A DNA stretch of 64,000 nt, taken from NCBI RefSeq assembly GCF_000813745.1, contig NZ_JWLC01000027.1, forward strand, positions 147,201 through 211,200, written 5' to 3'. The notes under the pieces are model-generated. The model was given only the letters and a program-made list of their open reading frames with translations. It did no database searches and was not told the origin of the DNA. The translations under genes were made by a program, and so were the position numbers. Position 1 is the first letter of the stretch, and each line of letters starts with the position of its first letter. Shown here in pieces: positions 8,611-16,808 of the stretch. The stretch comes from Leisingera sp. ANG-M1. GTDB taxonomy: Bacteria > Pseudomonadota > Alphaproteobacteria > Rhodobacterales > Rhodobacteraceae.

Positions 8611-10398
8611 TCAGCCGGCCGCGCGGCGGTCCTCGGGCGGTTGTTCCGTTTCATCGCTTCCGGAGGTTGCGGCGCGGTCTCTGCCTGTGCCGAGCACGCA
8701 GACCTGGTTGCGGCCCTTGGCCTTGGCCTCGTACAGCGCCTCGTCGGCGACCCGCAGCAGGTCCTGCGGCAGCAGCCCGTGGGCCGGGAAATGCGCCACC
8801 CCGGCTGAAATCGTGATGCCCGGCAGGGCTTTCTCGCCGTAACGCACGGTGACCTCTTCCACCGACTGGCGCAGCAGCTCGGCCCGGGTCATTGCATCCT
8901 CGGGCGTGACGCTGGGCAGGATCAGGGTGAACTCCTCGCCGCCGGGGCGGCAGGCCACCTCGTCGCCGTCGCAGGCGTTTTCCAGCACGGTGCTGACCGC
9001 GCGCAGCACCATGTCGCCGGCATCATGGCCGTGGTTGTCGTTGAACTTCTTGAAGTGGTCGACGTCGATGGCAATCAGGCTCAGCCGGTTGCAGTTCAGC
9101 TCGCTGTTGTTGAGGAATTTGCGCAGGCTCTCGTTCATGTGGCGGCGGTTGAACAGCCCGGTGAGCGGGTCGCGCACCGACTGCTCATGCAGCTGATCGC
9201 GCATCCGCACATTGGCAATTGCCATCGAGATCTGCTCGGCGCACATCTGCGCCAGCGGCTTGCAGGAGGTGAAATCGCCCGCCCGTGCCGGCATCGCCCG
9301 CAGATGCATCAGCCCGACGGTCTCGCCATGGGCGAGGATTGGAAAGCAGAAATAGGGCCGCCCGTCATGCGGTTCGGCATGGTTGCAGGTGAACTCTACT
9401 TCGGTGGAACCGAACTCATAGGTGCGGCCGCGGCGCAGCCCCCAGCATTCATCCGGCTGGATGTGGTCCTTCAGCGTGCCGCCGTTCCAGGTGGCACAGC
9501 CGTCCAGCACATCGCGCGAATTGGAGAACACATATATACTGCCTTCGGCATCCGGCAGCAGATGGCTCATAAATTCCGACACCATTTTGAACAGCTCATC
9601 CAGGGTGCGGCAGGACTGCAGCCACTCGTTCAGCTCGCCCAGCAGCTTCACTTCGCGTGCCAGCTGCATCTGGCTGGCCATGATCTCCTGGTCCTTGGCC
9701 GCCCGCGCGCGCAGCTGGTTCATCCGGATCCGGTTGGTCTTGAACACCACCAGTACCGCAATGGCCATCGCCAGCAGCGCAACAGAGGACATGACAATCA
9801 GCGACATCCGCACCCGGTAGATAAATGTCTGCCGCAGCTCGGTGATATCGGTGTAGAAATCAATGGCGCCATCGAAATGGCCATTGTGCGTCAGCGGGTA
9901 ATAAACCTGAGCAATTTCCCGTGTCAGGCTGCTGTCATAGCCGCTGGACTGCAGCGGAAACCCGTCGACCTCGTAGGCCGGCACCGTTGAATGCATATAG
10001 TAGATTTTGCCGCGTGCCACATGGGTCGAGAAGAACTCATTGGCGTCATATTCGCCGATCTCCTCGCTCCGCGTCGACCAGAACACCTGGCCTTCGGTGG
10101 TGAGCAGACTGAACCGGAACACATCCGACTCCTGCGGCACCAGTTCCAGCATATGGGCGTCATGCGGCTGAATGGTGCCTTCTTCAAATGATTCTTCGGC
10201 GTGCTGCATATGCAGCAGAACCCGGCGCTGCCAATGAATGGCCTGCTTGCGGATGTCGGCCTCCAGCATTCGGTCGACAACCGGCTCGGGCACGGTGAAA
10301 ACCGCCCAGCCGGATGCGGCTGCAGCGGCAATCAGGACGAAGAGTAATGTCATGCTGCGGAACTTGTCCGCAATTGTGGTTTTGAGGCTTGGGGTCAT
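8611..10398 (-). CDS. Membrane-bound diguanylate cyclase (sensor + GAF-like + GGDEF)
   Basis: This protein makes the second messenger cyclic di-GMP from two GTP. From the chosen ATG it has 595 aa. A first membrane segment (about 17-37) is followed by a roughly 160-residue periplasmic sensor region, a second membrane segment (IVMSSVALLAMAIAVLVVF), a coiled-coil-like linker, a GAF-like region and a C-terminal GGDEF domain with RDPLTGLFNRR and active-site GGEEF (about 486-490). The position of the usual RxxD inhibitory I-site reads DGDE, so product inhibition at that site is probably lost. A TTG start 30 codons upstream is possible, but it adds residues with no membrane character, so the ATG at 10398 is preferred. 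Confidence 0.92.
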   Translation of the reverse strand: MTPSLKTTIADKFRSMTLLFVLIAAAAASGWAVFTVPEPVVDRMLEADIRKQAIHWQRRVLLHMQHAEESFEEGTIQPHDAHMLELVPQESDVFRFSLLTTEGQVFWSTRSEEIGEYDANEFFSTHVARGKIYYMHSTVPAYEVDGFPLQSSGYDSSLTREIAQVYYPLTHNGHFDGAIDFYTDITELRQTFIYRVRMSLIVMSSVALLAMAIAVLVVFKTNRIRMNQLRARAAKDQEIMASQMQLAREVKLLGELNEWLQSCRTLDELFKMVSEFMSHLLPDAEGSIYVFSNSRDVLDGCATWNGGTLKDHIQPDECWGLRRGRTYEFGSTEVEFTCNHAEPHDGRPYFCFPILAHGETVGLMHLRAMPARAGDFTSCKPLAQMCAEQISMAIANVRMRDQLHEQSVRDPLTGLFNRRHMNESLRKFLNNSELNCNRLSLIAIDVDHFKKFNDNHGHDAGDMVLRAVSTVLENACDGDEVACRPGGEEFTLILPSVTPEDAMTRAELLRQSVEEVTVRYGEKALPGITISAGVAHFPAHGLLPQDLLRVADEALYEAKAKGRNQVCVLGTGRDRAATSGSDETEQPPEDRRAAG

Positions 10399-10622
10399 TC
10401 CGGGGGCCTGAAAAATTGAGTTGCGCCGCAGAGATGCAGCCTCCTGATTGTGCCACAGAGGGATTTCGGGACCGTTAACCTGTAGCAAAGGCCCGAAAAA
10501 CTTGACTAAAATACCTCGGGTCCGGCGGATGGGGCACTGTCTGTTCCAGAGCCGGAAATTGCCGGGAACAGAGTGTGAACGTCCTCTTTCCGCCGGGGCT
10601 GAATCACGCTAGGATCACGGCC

Positions 10623-12980
10623 ATGAGCAGTTTTGACGAAATGGACGCCTTTGAGGGCGCATCGCTGTCGTCCCGCGCCATGGCAGCGCGGCCGATGCCT
10701 TATCTGGACTCGCTGAACCCGGCGCAGCGCGAGGCGGTGGAATGCCTCGACGGTCCGGTGCTGATGCTGGCCGGCGCCGGCACCGGCAAAACCAAGGCGC
10801 TGACCACCCGCATCGTGCATCTCCTCAGCACCGGCCGGGCGCGCCCGAACGAGATTCTGTCGGTCACCTTCACCAACAAGGCCGCCCGCGAGATGAAAGA
10901 GCGCGTCGGCGGCATGCTTGGCCAGGCGGTTGAGGGCATGCCCTGGCTCGGCACCTTCCACTCGATCTGCGTGAAACTGCTGCGCCGCCACGCCGAGCTG
11001 GCGGGGCTGAAGTCCAACTTCACCATTCTGGATACCGACGACCAGATCCGCCTGCTGAAGCAGCTGATCCAGGCCGCAGGCATCGACGACAAGCGCTGGC
11101 CCGCGCGGATGCTGGCAAACATCATCGACGACTGGAAGAACCGGGCACTGACGCCCGAGAAAGTACCCGCATGCGATGCCGGTGCCTATAACAACCGCGG
11201 CACCGAGTTCTACGCCCAGTATCAGACCCGCCTGCGCGAACTGAATGCGGTGGATTTCGGCGATCTCCTGCTGCACATGGTGACGATCTTCCAGAACCAC
11301 CCCGACGTGCTGGAGCAGTACCAGCGCTGGTTCCGCTACATCATGGTGGACGAATACCAGGATACCAACGTCGCCCAGTACCTCTGGCTGCGGCTCTTGG
11401 CTGGTGCGCATAAGAATGTCTGCTGCGTCGGCGACGACGACCAGTCGATCTACGGCTGGCGCGGCGCCGAGGTCGGCAACATCCTGCGGTTCGAAAAGGA
11501 CTTTCCCGGCGCCATGGTGGTGCGGCTGGAACAGAACTACCGCTCCACCGGTCATATCCTGGCCGCGGCCTCGAACGTGATCCGCGGCAATGCCGGCCGT
11601 CTGGGCAAGGAGCTGTGGACCGATGCAGGCGAAGGTGAAAAGGTCCGCCTGATCGGCCATTGGGACGGCGAGGAAGAGGCCCGCTGGATCGGTGAAGAAA
11701 TCGAGGCCATGCAGCGCGGCACCCGCGGCCAGTCGCCGATTGGCCTCAACAGCATGGCGATCCTGGTGCGTGCCTCGCACCAGATGCGTGCTTTCGAGGA
11801 CCGCTTCCTGACCATCGGTCTGCCATACCGGGTGATCGGTGGCCCGCGCTTCTATGAGCGGATGGAGATCCGCGATGCCATGGCCTATTTCCGGGTTGTG
11901 GTCTCGCCCGACGACGACCTGGCGTTTGAACGCATCGTCAACACCCCCAAGCGCGGCCTTGGCGACAAGGCGCAGCAGACTATCCAGGGCATCGCCCGCG
12001 AAAACGGCGTCTCGCTGGTCGAAGGCGCCCGGCTTGCGGTTGAAGGCGGCCAGATCAAGGGCAAGGGCGGCGGCGCCCTGCGCCAGCTGGTCGAGGGCAT
12101 TGCCCGTTGGGGGCATATGGCGGGGGATGCGGACGTCACCCATATGGAGCTGGCCGAAATCATCCTGGACGAGTCTGGCTACACAACCATGTGGCAGAAC
12201 GACAAAAACCCGGATTCGCCCGGCCGTCTGGAAAACCTCAAGGAACTGGTGAAGGCGCTGGAGAGCTTCGAGAACCTGCAGGGCTTCCTGGAGCACGTCA
12301 GCCTGGTCATGGACAACGACAAGCAGGACGCGGACGAGAAGGTCTCGATCATGACCCTGCACGCCGCCAAGGGCCTGGAATTCCCCGCGGTGTTCCTGCC
12401 GGGCTGGGAGGACGGGCTGTTCCCGTCGCAGCGCTCGATGGACGAAAGCGGCCAGAAGGGGCTCGAGGAAGAGCGCAGGCTGGCCTATGTGGGCATCACC
12501 AGGGCCGAGCAGATCTGCACCATTTCCTTTGCCGGCAACCGCCGGGTGTTCGGCCAATGGCAGTCGCAGCTGCCCTCGCGTTTCATTGATGAGCTGCCCG
12601 AGGAACATGTGGAAGTGCTGACCCCGCCGGGCCTCTATGGCGGAGGCTACGGCGCGGCTGCTCCGGGGGCAGGGCAGGTCCGGTCGACTATCGACGAGCG
12701 GGTGGCCCAGGCTGACGGCTACAACTCCCCGGGCTGGAAACGGATGCAGGCGCGGGCCGGGCAATACGGCATGTCGCAGCCCAAGGAGAGCAAGCACTCG
12801 GTGATCGATCTCACGGCCACTTCCAGCTTCACTCTGGGCGAGCGGGTATTTCACCAGAAATTCGGCTATGGCGCCATCATCGGCATCGAGGGCGACAAGC
12901 TGGAAGTGGATTTCGAAAAGGCCGGCGCCAAGAAAGTGGTTGCCCGTTTTGTTTCGGCCACCGACGACGTGCCCTTCTGA
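10623..12980 (+). CDS. uvrD: UvrD/PcrA-type ATP-dependent DNA helicase
   Basis: This superfamily 1A helicase unwinds DNA 3' to 5' in nucleotide excision and mismatch repair and removes RecA filaments. Its 785 aa include the Q motif (LNPAQREAV), Walker A AGAGTGKT, motif Ia (SVTFTNKAAREMKER), the DEYQDTN Walker B, DDDQSIYGWRGA motif III, QNYRST motif IV, TLHAAKGLEFP motif V and the YVGITRAE motif VI. The C-terminus (about 715-785) holds the RNAP-contacting Tudor-like region (GERVFHQKFGYG). The ATG at 10623 is preferred over a GTG 16 codons upstream because AGGA precedes it and family proteins begin with short leader sequences. It is divergent from the cyclase gene and followed directly by two strong hairpins. 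Confidence 0.96.
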   Translation: MSSFDEMDAFEGASLSSRAMAARPMPYLDSLNPAQREAVECLDGPVLMLAGAGTGKTKALTTRIVHLLSTGRARPNEILSVTFTNKAAREMKERVGGMLGQAVEGMPWLGTFHSICVKLLRRHAELAGLKSNFTILDTDDQIRLLKQLIQAAGIDDKRWPARMLANIIDDWKNRALTPEKVPACDAGAYNNRGTEFYAQYQTRLRELNAVDFGDLLLHMVTIFQNHPDVLEQYQRWFRYIMVDEYQDTNVAQYLWLRLLAGAHKNVCCVGDDDQSIYGWRGAEVGNILRFEKDFPGAMVVRLEQNYRSTGHILAAASNVIRGNAGRLGKELWTDAGEGEKVRLIGHWDGEEEARWIGEEIEAMQRGTRGQSPIGLNSMAILVRASHQMRAFEDRFLTIGLPYRVIGGPRFYERMEIRDAMAYFRVVVSPDDDLAFERIVNTPKRGLGDKAQQTIQGIARENGVSLVEGARLAVEGGQIKGKGGGALRQLVEGIARWGHMAGDADVTHMELAEIILDESGYTTMWQNDKNPDSPGRLENLKELVKALESFENLQGFLEHVSLVMDNDKQDADEKVSIMTLHAAKGLEFPAVFLPGWEDGLFPSQRSMDESGQKGLEEERRLAYVGITRAEQICTISFAGNRRVFGQWQSQLPSRFIDELPEEHVEVLTPPGLYGGGYGAAAPGAGQVRSTIDERVAQADGYNSPGWKRMQARAGQYGMSQPKESKHSVIDLTATSSFTLGERVFHQKFGYGAIIGIEGDKLEVDFEKAGAKKVVARFVSATDDVPF

Positions 12981-13007
12981 TCAGCCGGTTTGCGCCGGCA
13001 AGGCCGG

Positions 13008-13081
13008 CGGATCGGATCGCTATGCGATCCGATCCGGGCGCGGGCGCCGCGGGCAGCAAAGCTGCCCGCGGCGCCCGCGCC
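13008..13081. repeat. Two consecutive perfect hairpins downstream of uvrD
   Basis: Two perfect inverted repeats lie end to end. The first has 13-bp arms (13008-13020 and 13024-13036) and loop TAT. The second has 21-bp GC-only-like arms (13037-13057 and 13061-13081) and loop AAA. They start 28 bp after the uvrD stop and face the convergent EamA gene. There is no T-tract, so if they stop transcription it is not a classical U-run terminator. They are more regular than needed for termination. Confidence 0.9.
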
Positions 13082-13135
13082 ACCCCTCCCTCTAAGGTAT
13101 GCGCAACTTTCCGGGGCAAGTGCCGGGCGGCGGTC

Positions 13136-13999
13136 CTACCGCATTGCAATCATCGCAATGCCGATGGCAATCAGCAGGGCCCAGCCCAGGCGGCTGAGGC
13201 CGCGCGGCTCCTTCAGCACCAGGGCCGCCAGGATCACAGACACCGGGATCGACACTTGCCGCACCGCACTGACAGCCGCGGCTTCCGCGCCCAGCTGGAA
13301 CACCCGCAGGATCAGCAGGTAGGAAAGGTAGGACGAAAGCCCCGCAAACAGGATGCGCCAGGGGTTCTCTGCCCAGCCGCGCACCACGCCCAGCAGCGGT
13401 GCCGATTGCCCCCGGTCCTCCCAAGCGCGCAAAGCCCCCATTGCCAGCGTCACCAGGATATAGGTCCAGAACAGAAACGGCGCGCTGGCGGCACCTTGCA
13501 TGGCGGCCGCATCCGATATCGAATAGGCAGCCGAGCCCAGCATCGCCATCACCGCCATGGCAAAGGCGCGCGGATCATCCAGCAGCCGCCCGTTGCCCTT
13601 TTGAACCATCAGCCCGGCCCAGATAATCAGCCCCATCCCCAGCAGCGCCGCGCCGGAATAGCTCTGGTTCAGCGCCAGCCAGCTGAAAGCAGCGATCGCC
13701 AGCGGCGAGGACCGCACGATCGGGTAATAGGCCGACAGGTTCCCCCGCCGCAGCGCCGACAGCGTGCCGTAGTAGTAAACCGTCAGCCCCAGCGCCGAGA
13801 CCAGCACCAGCGGCCAGACCCCGGCGGGCAGGGCGGTGCTGTGCCCGGCCAACATCATATGCACGCCCGCAAACACCACCCAGGAGAGGCACACGCCGGT
13901 GTAGCAGGACACCGGATGCGCCACGCCTTTCAGGGTCAGATCCCGCAGCGGATGCGAGACTGCTGACAGCAGAACCAGCAGGATCCAAAGCAGCGCCAC
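13136..13999 (-). CDS. EamA-family (drug/metabolite transporter superfamily) permease
   Basis: This 287-aa inner-membrane protein has about nine or ten hydrophobic segments in two repeated halves, typical of EamA/DMT exporters (RhaT, RarD and YdcZ relatives). The first half ends near the LSALRRGNLSAYYPIVRSSP loop; the second contains the corresponding VFQLGAEAAAVSAVRQVS loop before the last helix pair. Both are the conserved substrate-path loops of the family. The substrate is not known. Its start codon lies immediately after the stop of the metallophosphoesterase gene on the same strand (13999/14000), so the two are translationally coupled and probably one operon. Confidence 0.88.
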   Translation of the reverse strand: MALLWILLVLLSAVSHPLRDLTLKGVAHPVSCYTGVCLSWVVFAGVHMMLAGHSTALPAGVWPLVLVSALGLTVYYYGTLSALRRGNLSAYYPIVRSSPLAIAAFSWLALNQSYSGAALLGMGLIIWAGLMVQKGNGRLLDDPRAFAMAVMAMLGSAAYSISDAAAMQGAASAPFLFWTYILVTLAMGALRAWEDRGQSAPLLGVVRGWAENPWRILFAGLSSYLSYLLILRVFQLGAEAAAVSAVRQVSIPVSVILAALVLKEPRGLSRLGWALLIAIGIAMIAMR

Positions 14000-14788
14000 T
14001 CAGCCGCCTGCCGTTTGGCCCGGGCGGTCCAGATAGGCATCGAAATGCACCGTGACCTGATCCTCGCTCAGCTGCACCACGCTGTAGGCCAGCGGCTCGA
14101 CACTGTAATCCGTGCCAACCCGTTCCGGCACCAGCGGGATCTGGTGGTTGGTGCTCGGCAGCGAGGTGAACGGATAGCCGCGCCAGTTCACATAGGTGAT
14201 CCGGTGGATATGGCCGTAAAAGATGTGCCGGATGTTCCGGCCCTTCTGCAGAGCCGCATAAAACGCCTCGGGACCGCGCAGCTTGATATCATCCACATAA
14301 GGCAGGCCGATATCAAACGGCGGGTGGTGCATAAACAGGAACACCGGCGCATCGCCCGCCTGTTCTAGCTCCGCCTCCAGCCAGGCCAGCCGGTCCGCAC
14401 ACAACTCACCGTCATGCACGCCAGGACCTCCGGTCAGCGTGTCGAGGAACACAAATTTCGCGCCCCCGGCTGCATGGCTGTACTGGATAAACCCGTTTGC
14501 GTCGCGCGGATGCTCCGGGAACACCTCCAGGAACCTCTCCCGCACGTCGTGGTTGCCCAGCATCAGAAACACCGGCAGCGGAAACGCCTGCAGCTGCTCC
14601 TGCAGCCAGCCATAGGCCTCCGGATCGCCCTCATCGGCCAGATCGCCGGAGATCACGCAAAAGGCGGCATCGCGGTGCCACGCGGCAACATCGGCCAGCA
14701 CCCGCGACAGATTCGCCGCCGGGTCGCCGCCGTTGAGCATGGCACCGGGGCGCGTCAGGTGAATATCGGTGAGGTGGATGAACTTCAT
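14000..14788 (-). CDS. Calcineurin-like metallophosphoesterase (CpdA/GpdQ-type phosphodiesterase)
   Basis: This 262-aa cytoplasmic two-metal phosphodiesterase belongs to the class III cyclic nucleotide phosphodiesterase / glycerophosphodiesterase group. The metal-ligand motifs are all visible in order: LTDIHL (Asp8, His10), SGDLAD, LGNHD, MHHPP and the paired-His YGHIHR. The substrate may be cAMP (CpdA) or a glycerophosphodiester (GpdQ); the sequence does not settle this. It is followed directly by the EamA transporter gene, which suggests coupled expression. The start at 14788 is the conserved MKFIHLTDIH. Confidence 0.9.
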   Translation of the reverse strand: MKFIHLTDIHLTRPGAMLNGGDPAANLSRVLADVAAWHRDAAFCVISGDLADEGDPEAYGWLQEQLQAFPLPVFLMLGNHDVRERFLEVFPEHPRDANGFIQYSHAAGGAKFVFLDTLTGGPGVHDGELCADRLAWLEAELEQAGDAPVFLFMHHPPFDIGLPYVDDIKLRGPEAFYAALQKGRNIRHIFYGHIHRITYVNWRGYPFTSLPSTNHQIPLVPERVGTDYSVEPLAYSVVQLSEDQVTVHFDAYLDRPGQTAGG

Positions 14789-14902
14789 GGCACTATCCTG
14801 CTAAGCCTGCTGTCCGTCCGGACAATAGAACCAGCAAGCGCCGCCGCCCGATAACAGGAAACCGCCGCCAAACTTGTAGCGGAGCGACAAATCTTGAAGG
14901 CG

Positions 14903-14988
14903 GAAACAAAAACGGCGGCGCCCAGGGAGGAGGAGGGGCGCCGCCGTTCTGTCAAACACCGGGAAACAGGGAGGAGGAGATCCCGGTG
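14903..14988 (-). ncRNA. CcsR / cuckoo-type sRNA, distal pair of hairpins
   Basis: On the minus strand this segment has two hairpins whose loops both expose CUCCUCCUCCCU. The first has an 8-bp stem (14957-14964 with 14981-14988). The second has a perfect 12-bp stem (14911-14922 with 14937-14948) followed by UUUGUUU, which makes it a terminator for the whole array. The CCUCCUCCC loop motif downstream of a DUF1127 gene is the hallmark of the CcsR sRNAs of Rhodobacter sphaeroides, members of the cuckoo RNA family. The known RNAs are processed from the DUF1127 mRNA under stress and act on flhR and C1/pyruvate metabolism. Exact ends are inferred from the hairpins. Confidence 0.8.
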
Positions 14989-15019
14989 ATCCGAACCCGG
15001 CTCTTGGCCGGTATAGGGT

Positions 15020-15092
15020 GCGGCAGCATCAGGGAGGAGGAGGATGCTGCCGCGTAAGACAGGCTCTTCAAGGGAGGAGGAGAAAGAGCCTG
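15020..15092 (-). ncRNA. CcsR / cuckoo-type sRNA, proximal pair of hairpins
   Basis: Starting 8 nt past the DUF1127 stop codon, this segment has a 9-bp stem (15060-15068 with 15084-15092) and a perfect 11-bp stem (15020-15030 with 15043-15053), 6 nt apart. Each exposes CUCCUCCUCCCU in its loop. A 31-nt spacer with a small CCGGC/GCCGG hairpin divides it from the second pair. The 2+2 grouping suggests two sRNAs with two motif hairpins each, rather than four single-hairpin RNAs. The stems differ in sequence while the loops are identical, so pairing and loop motif are what is conserved. Confidence 0.8.
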
Positions 15093-15099
15093 ATCTCTA

Positions 15100-15309
15100 T
15101 CAGTTGTTCTCGTAGGCCGCCTGATAGGCGACGCGCTTGATTTCCGAGCGGTTCAGGCCCAGGTCGGCCAGCTCGCGGCCCGACAGTGCCGACAGCTCGT
15201 TGACGGTCTGGCGGTACAGGCGGTAGCGGACAAACTTGACCAGCAGCGCATCCAGCAGGCCCACCGGGGATGCCACGTTCACCGCGGAGATCTGATGTGC
15301 TGCTGCCAT
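15100..15309 (-). CDS. DUF1127 small protein, CcaF1-like RNA-binding protein
   Basis: This 69-aa protein ends in the DUF1127 domain (about 25-60: RYRLYRQTVNELSALSGRELADLGLNRSEI). In Rhodobacter sphaeroides the equivalent gene upstream of CcsR sRNAs encodes CcaF1, a small RNA-binding protein that affects maturation of those sRNAs and of other transcripts. Here the same order is kept: the DUF1127 gene, then four cuckoo-motif hairpins, then a terminator. The protein and RNAs therefore probably come from one transcript and one promoter. The identity with CcaF1 rests on context plus domain; DUF1127 proteins are numerous in this order. Confidence 0.9.
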   Translation of the reverse strand: MAAAHQISAVNVASPVGLLDALLVKFVRYRLYRQTVNELSALSGRELADLGLNRSEIKRVAYQAAYENN

Positions 15310-15666
15310 GGGTCTGTTCCTTCGTCTAACCGTCTCGTCCTGCGCTGCATCAGCGCTTGCTTGAGGGGTAATTTAGGCATCCCGCTGCTGGGCGCAATCC
15401 CGTGCTTCGTCATTGCTGCTATGCAGCATTTGCATGGGTGCGGATCTTGTATGTAGCTGGAAAAGGACAATATTTTCCGCACCTCCTTAAGCATTTGTAT
15501 AATTTCGCAGCACAGACCCGCTTGCCGCGCATGGCTGGGCGGCATGCTGTTGACCGCTGCGCAAATCCCTGTTCCGCCCCGGCGCCTGCGGCAATCCTGC
15601 AAGGCGGGTTCCAAGGCGGGAAACCGCTGCATATATATGTGCCGGACAACACGCAGGAGAGCAGTC
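15310..15666. promoter_or_regulatory. Divergent DUF1127 / mrp intergenic region with candidate stress-type promoter
   Basis: The region separates the divergent DUF1127 and mrp genes. On the minus strand TTGCGC (15392-15397) and CTAAAT (15371-15376) are 15 nt apart, about 55 nt upstream of the DUF1127 start. This is similar to, but not a clean match for, alphaproteobacterial RpoH promoters, which drive the equivalent R. sphaeroides operon. On the plus side, CAGGAG lies 9 nt before the mrp ATG. No other gene is supported here. Confidence 0.35.
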
Positions 15667-16731
15667 ATGGCGGCCACAAAGGAACAGATTCACGCGGCAC
15701 TGGAGCGGCTGGCCCTGCCGGACGGCGGCACCCTGGTGTCGCGCGACATGCTGCGGGCGCTGCGCATCGAGGGCGGCAAAGTAAGTTTTGTGATCGAAGC
15801 GCCAAGCCCCGAGATCGCCAAGCTGATGGAGCCGCTGCGCAAGGCCGCTGAAGCGGCAGTCCTGTCGCTCGACGGCGTCGAGACCGTCTCCGCCGCGCTC
15901 ACCGCACATGCACCGCAGCAGCCCGCGCCCAGCCTCAAGGTCGGCGGCCATCCCAAGCCGCAGGCGGAGCCGTTGAAGCCCTCCGGCGTCAAGCGCATCC
16001 TGGCCATTGCCTCCGGCAAGGGCGGGGTGGGCAAATCCACTGTCTCTTCCAACCTCGCAGTGGCTCTGGCCAAACAGGGCCGCAGGGTGGGCCTGCTGGA
16101 CGCCGACATCTACGGCCCCTCCCAGCCCCGCATGATGGGCGCCAAGGGCCGCCCCGCCAGCCCCGACGGCAAGATCATCAAGCCGCTGCACGCCCATGGC
16201 GTCACCCTGATGTCGATCGGTTTCATGCTGGAGGAAGGCAAGGCGGTGGTCTGGCGCGGTCCCATGCTGATGGGTGCGCTGCAGCAGATGCTGGGGCAGG
16301 TGAACTGGGGCGAGCTGGATGTGCTGATCGTCGACCTGCCACCTGGCACCGGCGACGTGCAGCTGACGCTCTGCACCAAGGCCGAACTCTCCGGCGCCAT
16401 TGTCGTCTCCACCCCGCAGGACGTGGCGCTCTTGGATGCGCGCAAGGCGATGGACATGTTCAAGACCCTGAAAACCCCGGTGCTGGGGCTGATTGAGAAT
16501 ATGTCCTTCTTCACCTGTCCCGATTGCGGCGGCGAGCATCACATCTTCGGCCACGGCGGCGTTGCGGCTGAGGCCGAGACTCTGGGCCTGCCGCTCCTGG
16601 GCGCTTTGCCGATCGACCTGGAAACCCGTCTGGCCGGCGACGGCGGCACGCCTATTGCGGCAGGCGAGGGCGCCATGGCCCAGGCCTATGCCCGCATCGC
16701 CGAAGGCCTGGTCAAGGGCGGCATGGCCTGA
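15667..16731 (+). CDS. mrp: Mrp/ApbC iron-sulfur cluster carrier ATPase
   Basis: This cytoplasmic P-loop ATPase (354 aa) carries [4Fe-4S] clusters to apo-proteins. The N-terminal ~80 residues form the MIP18/DUF59 domain (EQIHAALERLALPDGG). The deviant Walker A of the MinD/Mrp group, SGKGGVGKST, is at 116-125, with DADIYGPSQPRMMG and VDLPPGTGDV following. The C-terminal CxxC pair that binds the bridging cluster is Cys284/Cys287 (TCPDCG). The ATG at 15667 with CAGGAG upstream is chosen; the open frame runs further up but only into the promoter region. It is the last gene before the dcw leader, and its terminator at 16766 separates the two. Confidence 0.96.
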   Translation: MAATKEQIHAALERLALPDGGTLVSRDMLRALRIEGGKVSFVIEAPSPEIAKLMEPLRKAAEAAVLSLDGVETVSAALTAHAPQQPAPSLKVGGHPKPQAEPLKPSGVKRILAIASGKGGVGKSTVSSNLAVALAKQGRRVGLLDADIYGPSQPRMMGAKGRPASPDGKIIKPLHAHGVTLMSIGFMLEEGKAVVWRGPMLMGALQQMLGQVNWGELDVLIVDLPPGTGDVQLTLCTKAELSGAIVVSTPQDVALLDARKAMDMFKTLKTPVLGLIENMSFFTCPDCGGEHHIFGHGGVAAEAETLGLPLLGALPIDLETRLAGDGGTPIAAGEGAMAQAYARIAEGLVKGGMA

Positions 16732-16765
16732 AGTCTCCGGGCGCCCCTGTATAATATGTGCAAAG

Positions 16766-16789
16766 GCCCGCCGCTTTGGCGGGCTTTTT
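16766..16789 (+). terminator. Rho-independent terminator of mrp
   Basis: A perfect 7-bp stem GCCCGCC/GGCGGGC with loop GCTTT is followed by TTTTT, 35 nt after the mrp stop codon. Confidence 0.9.
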
Positions 16790-16808
16790 CCGTTCCGGGG
16801 CCTTCAGA

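Noticed and set aside
10506..12854. A 782-codon minus-strand open frame across uvrD
   Set aside because: Same reason: antisense shadow of a complete helicase gene with all motifs.
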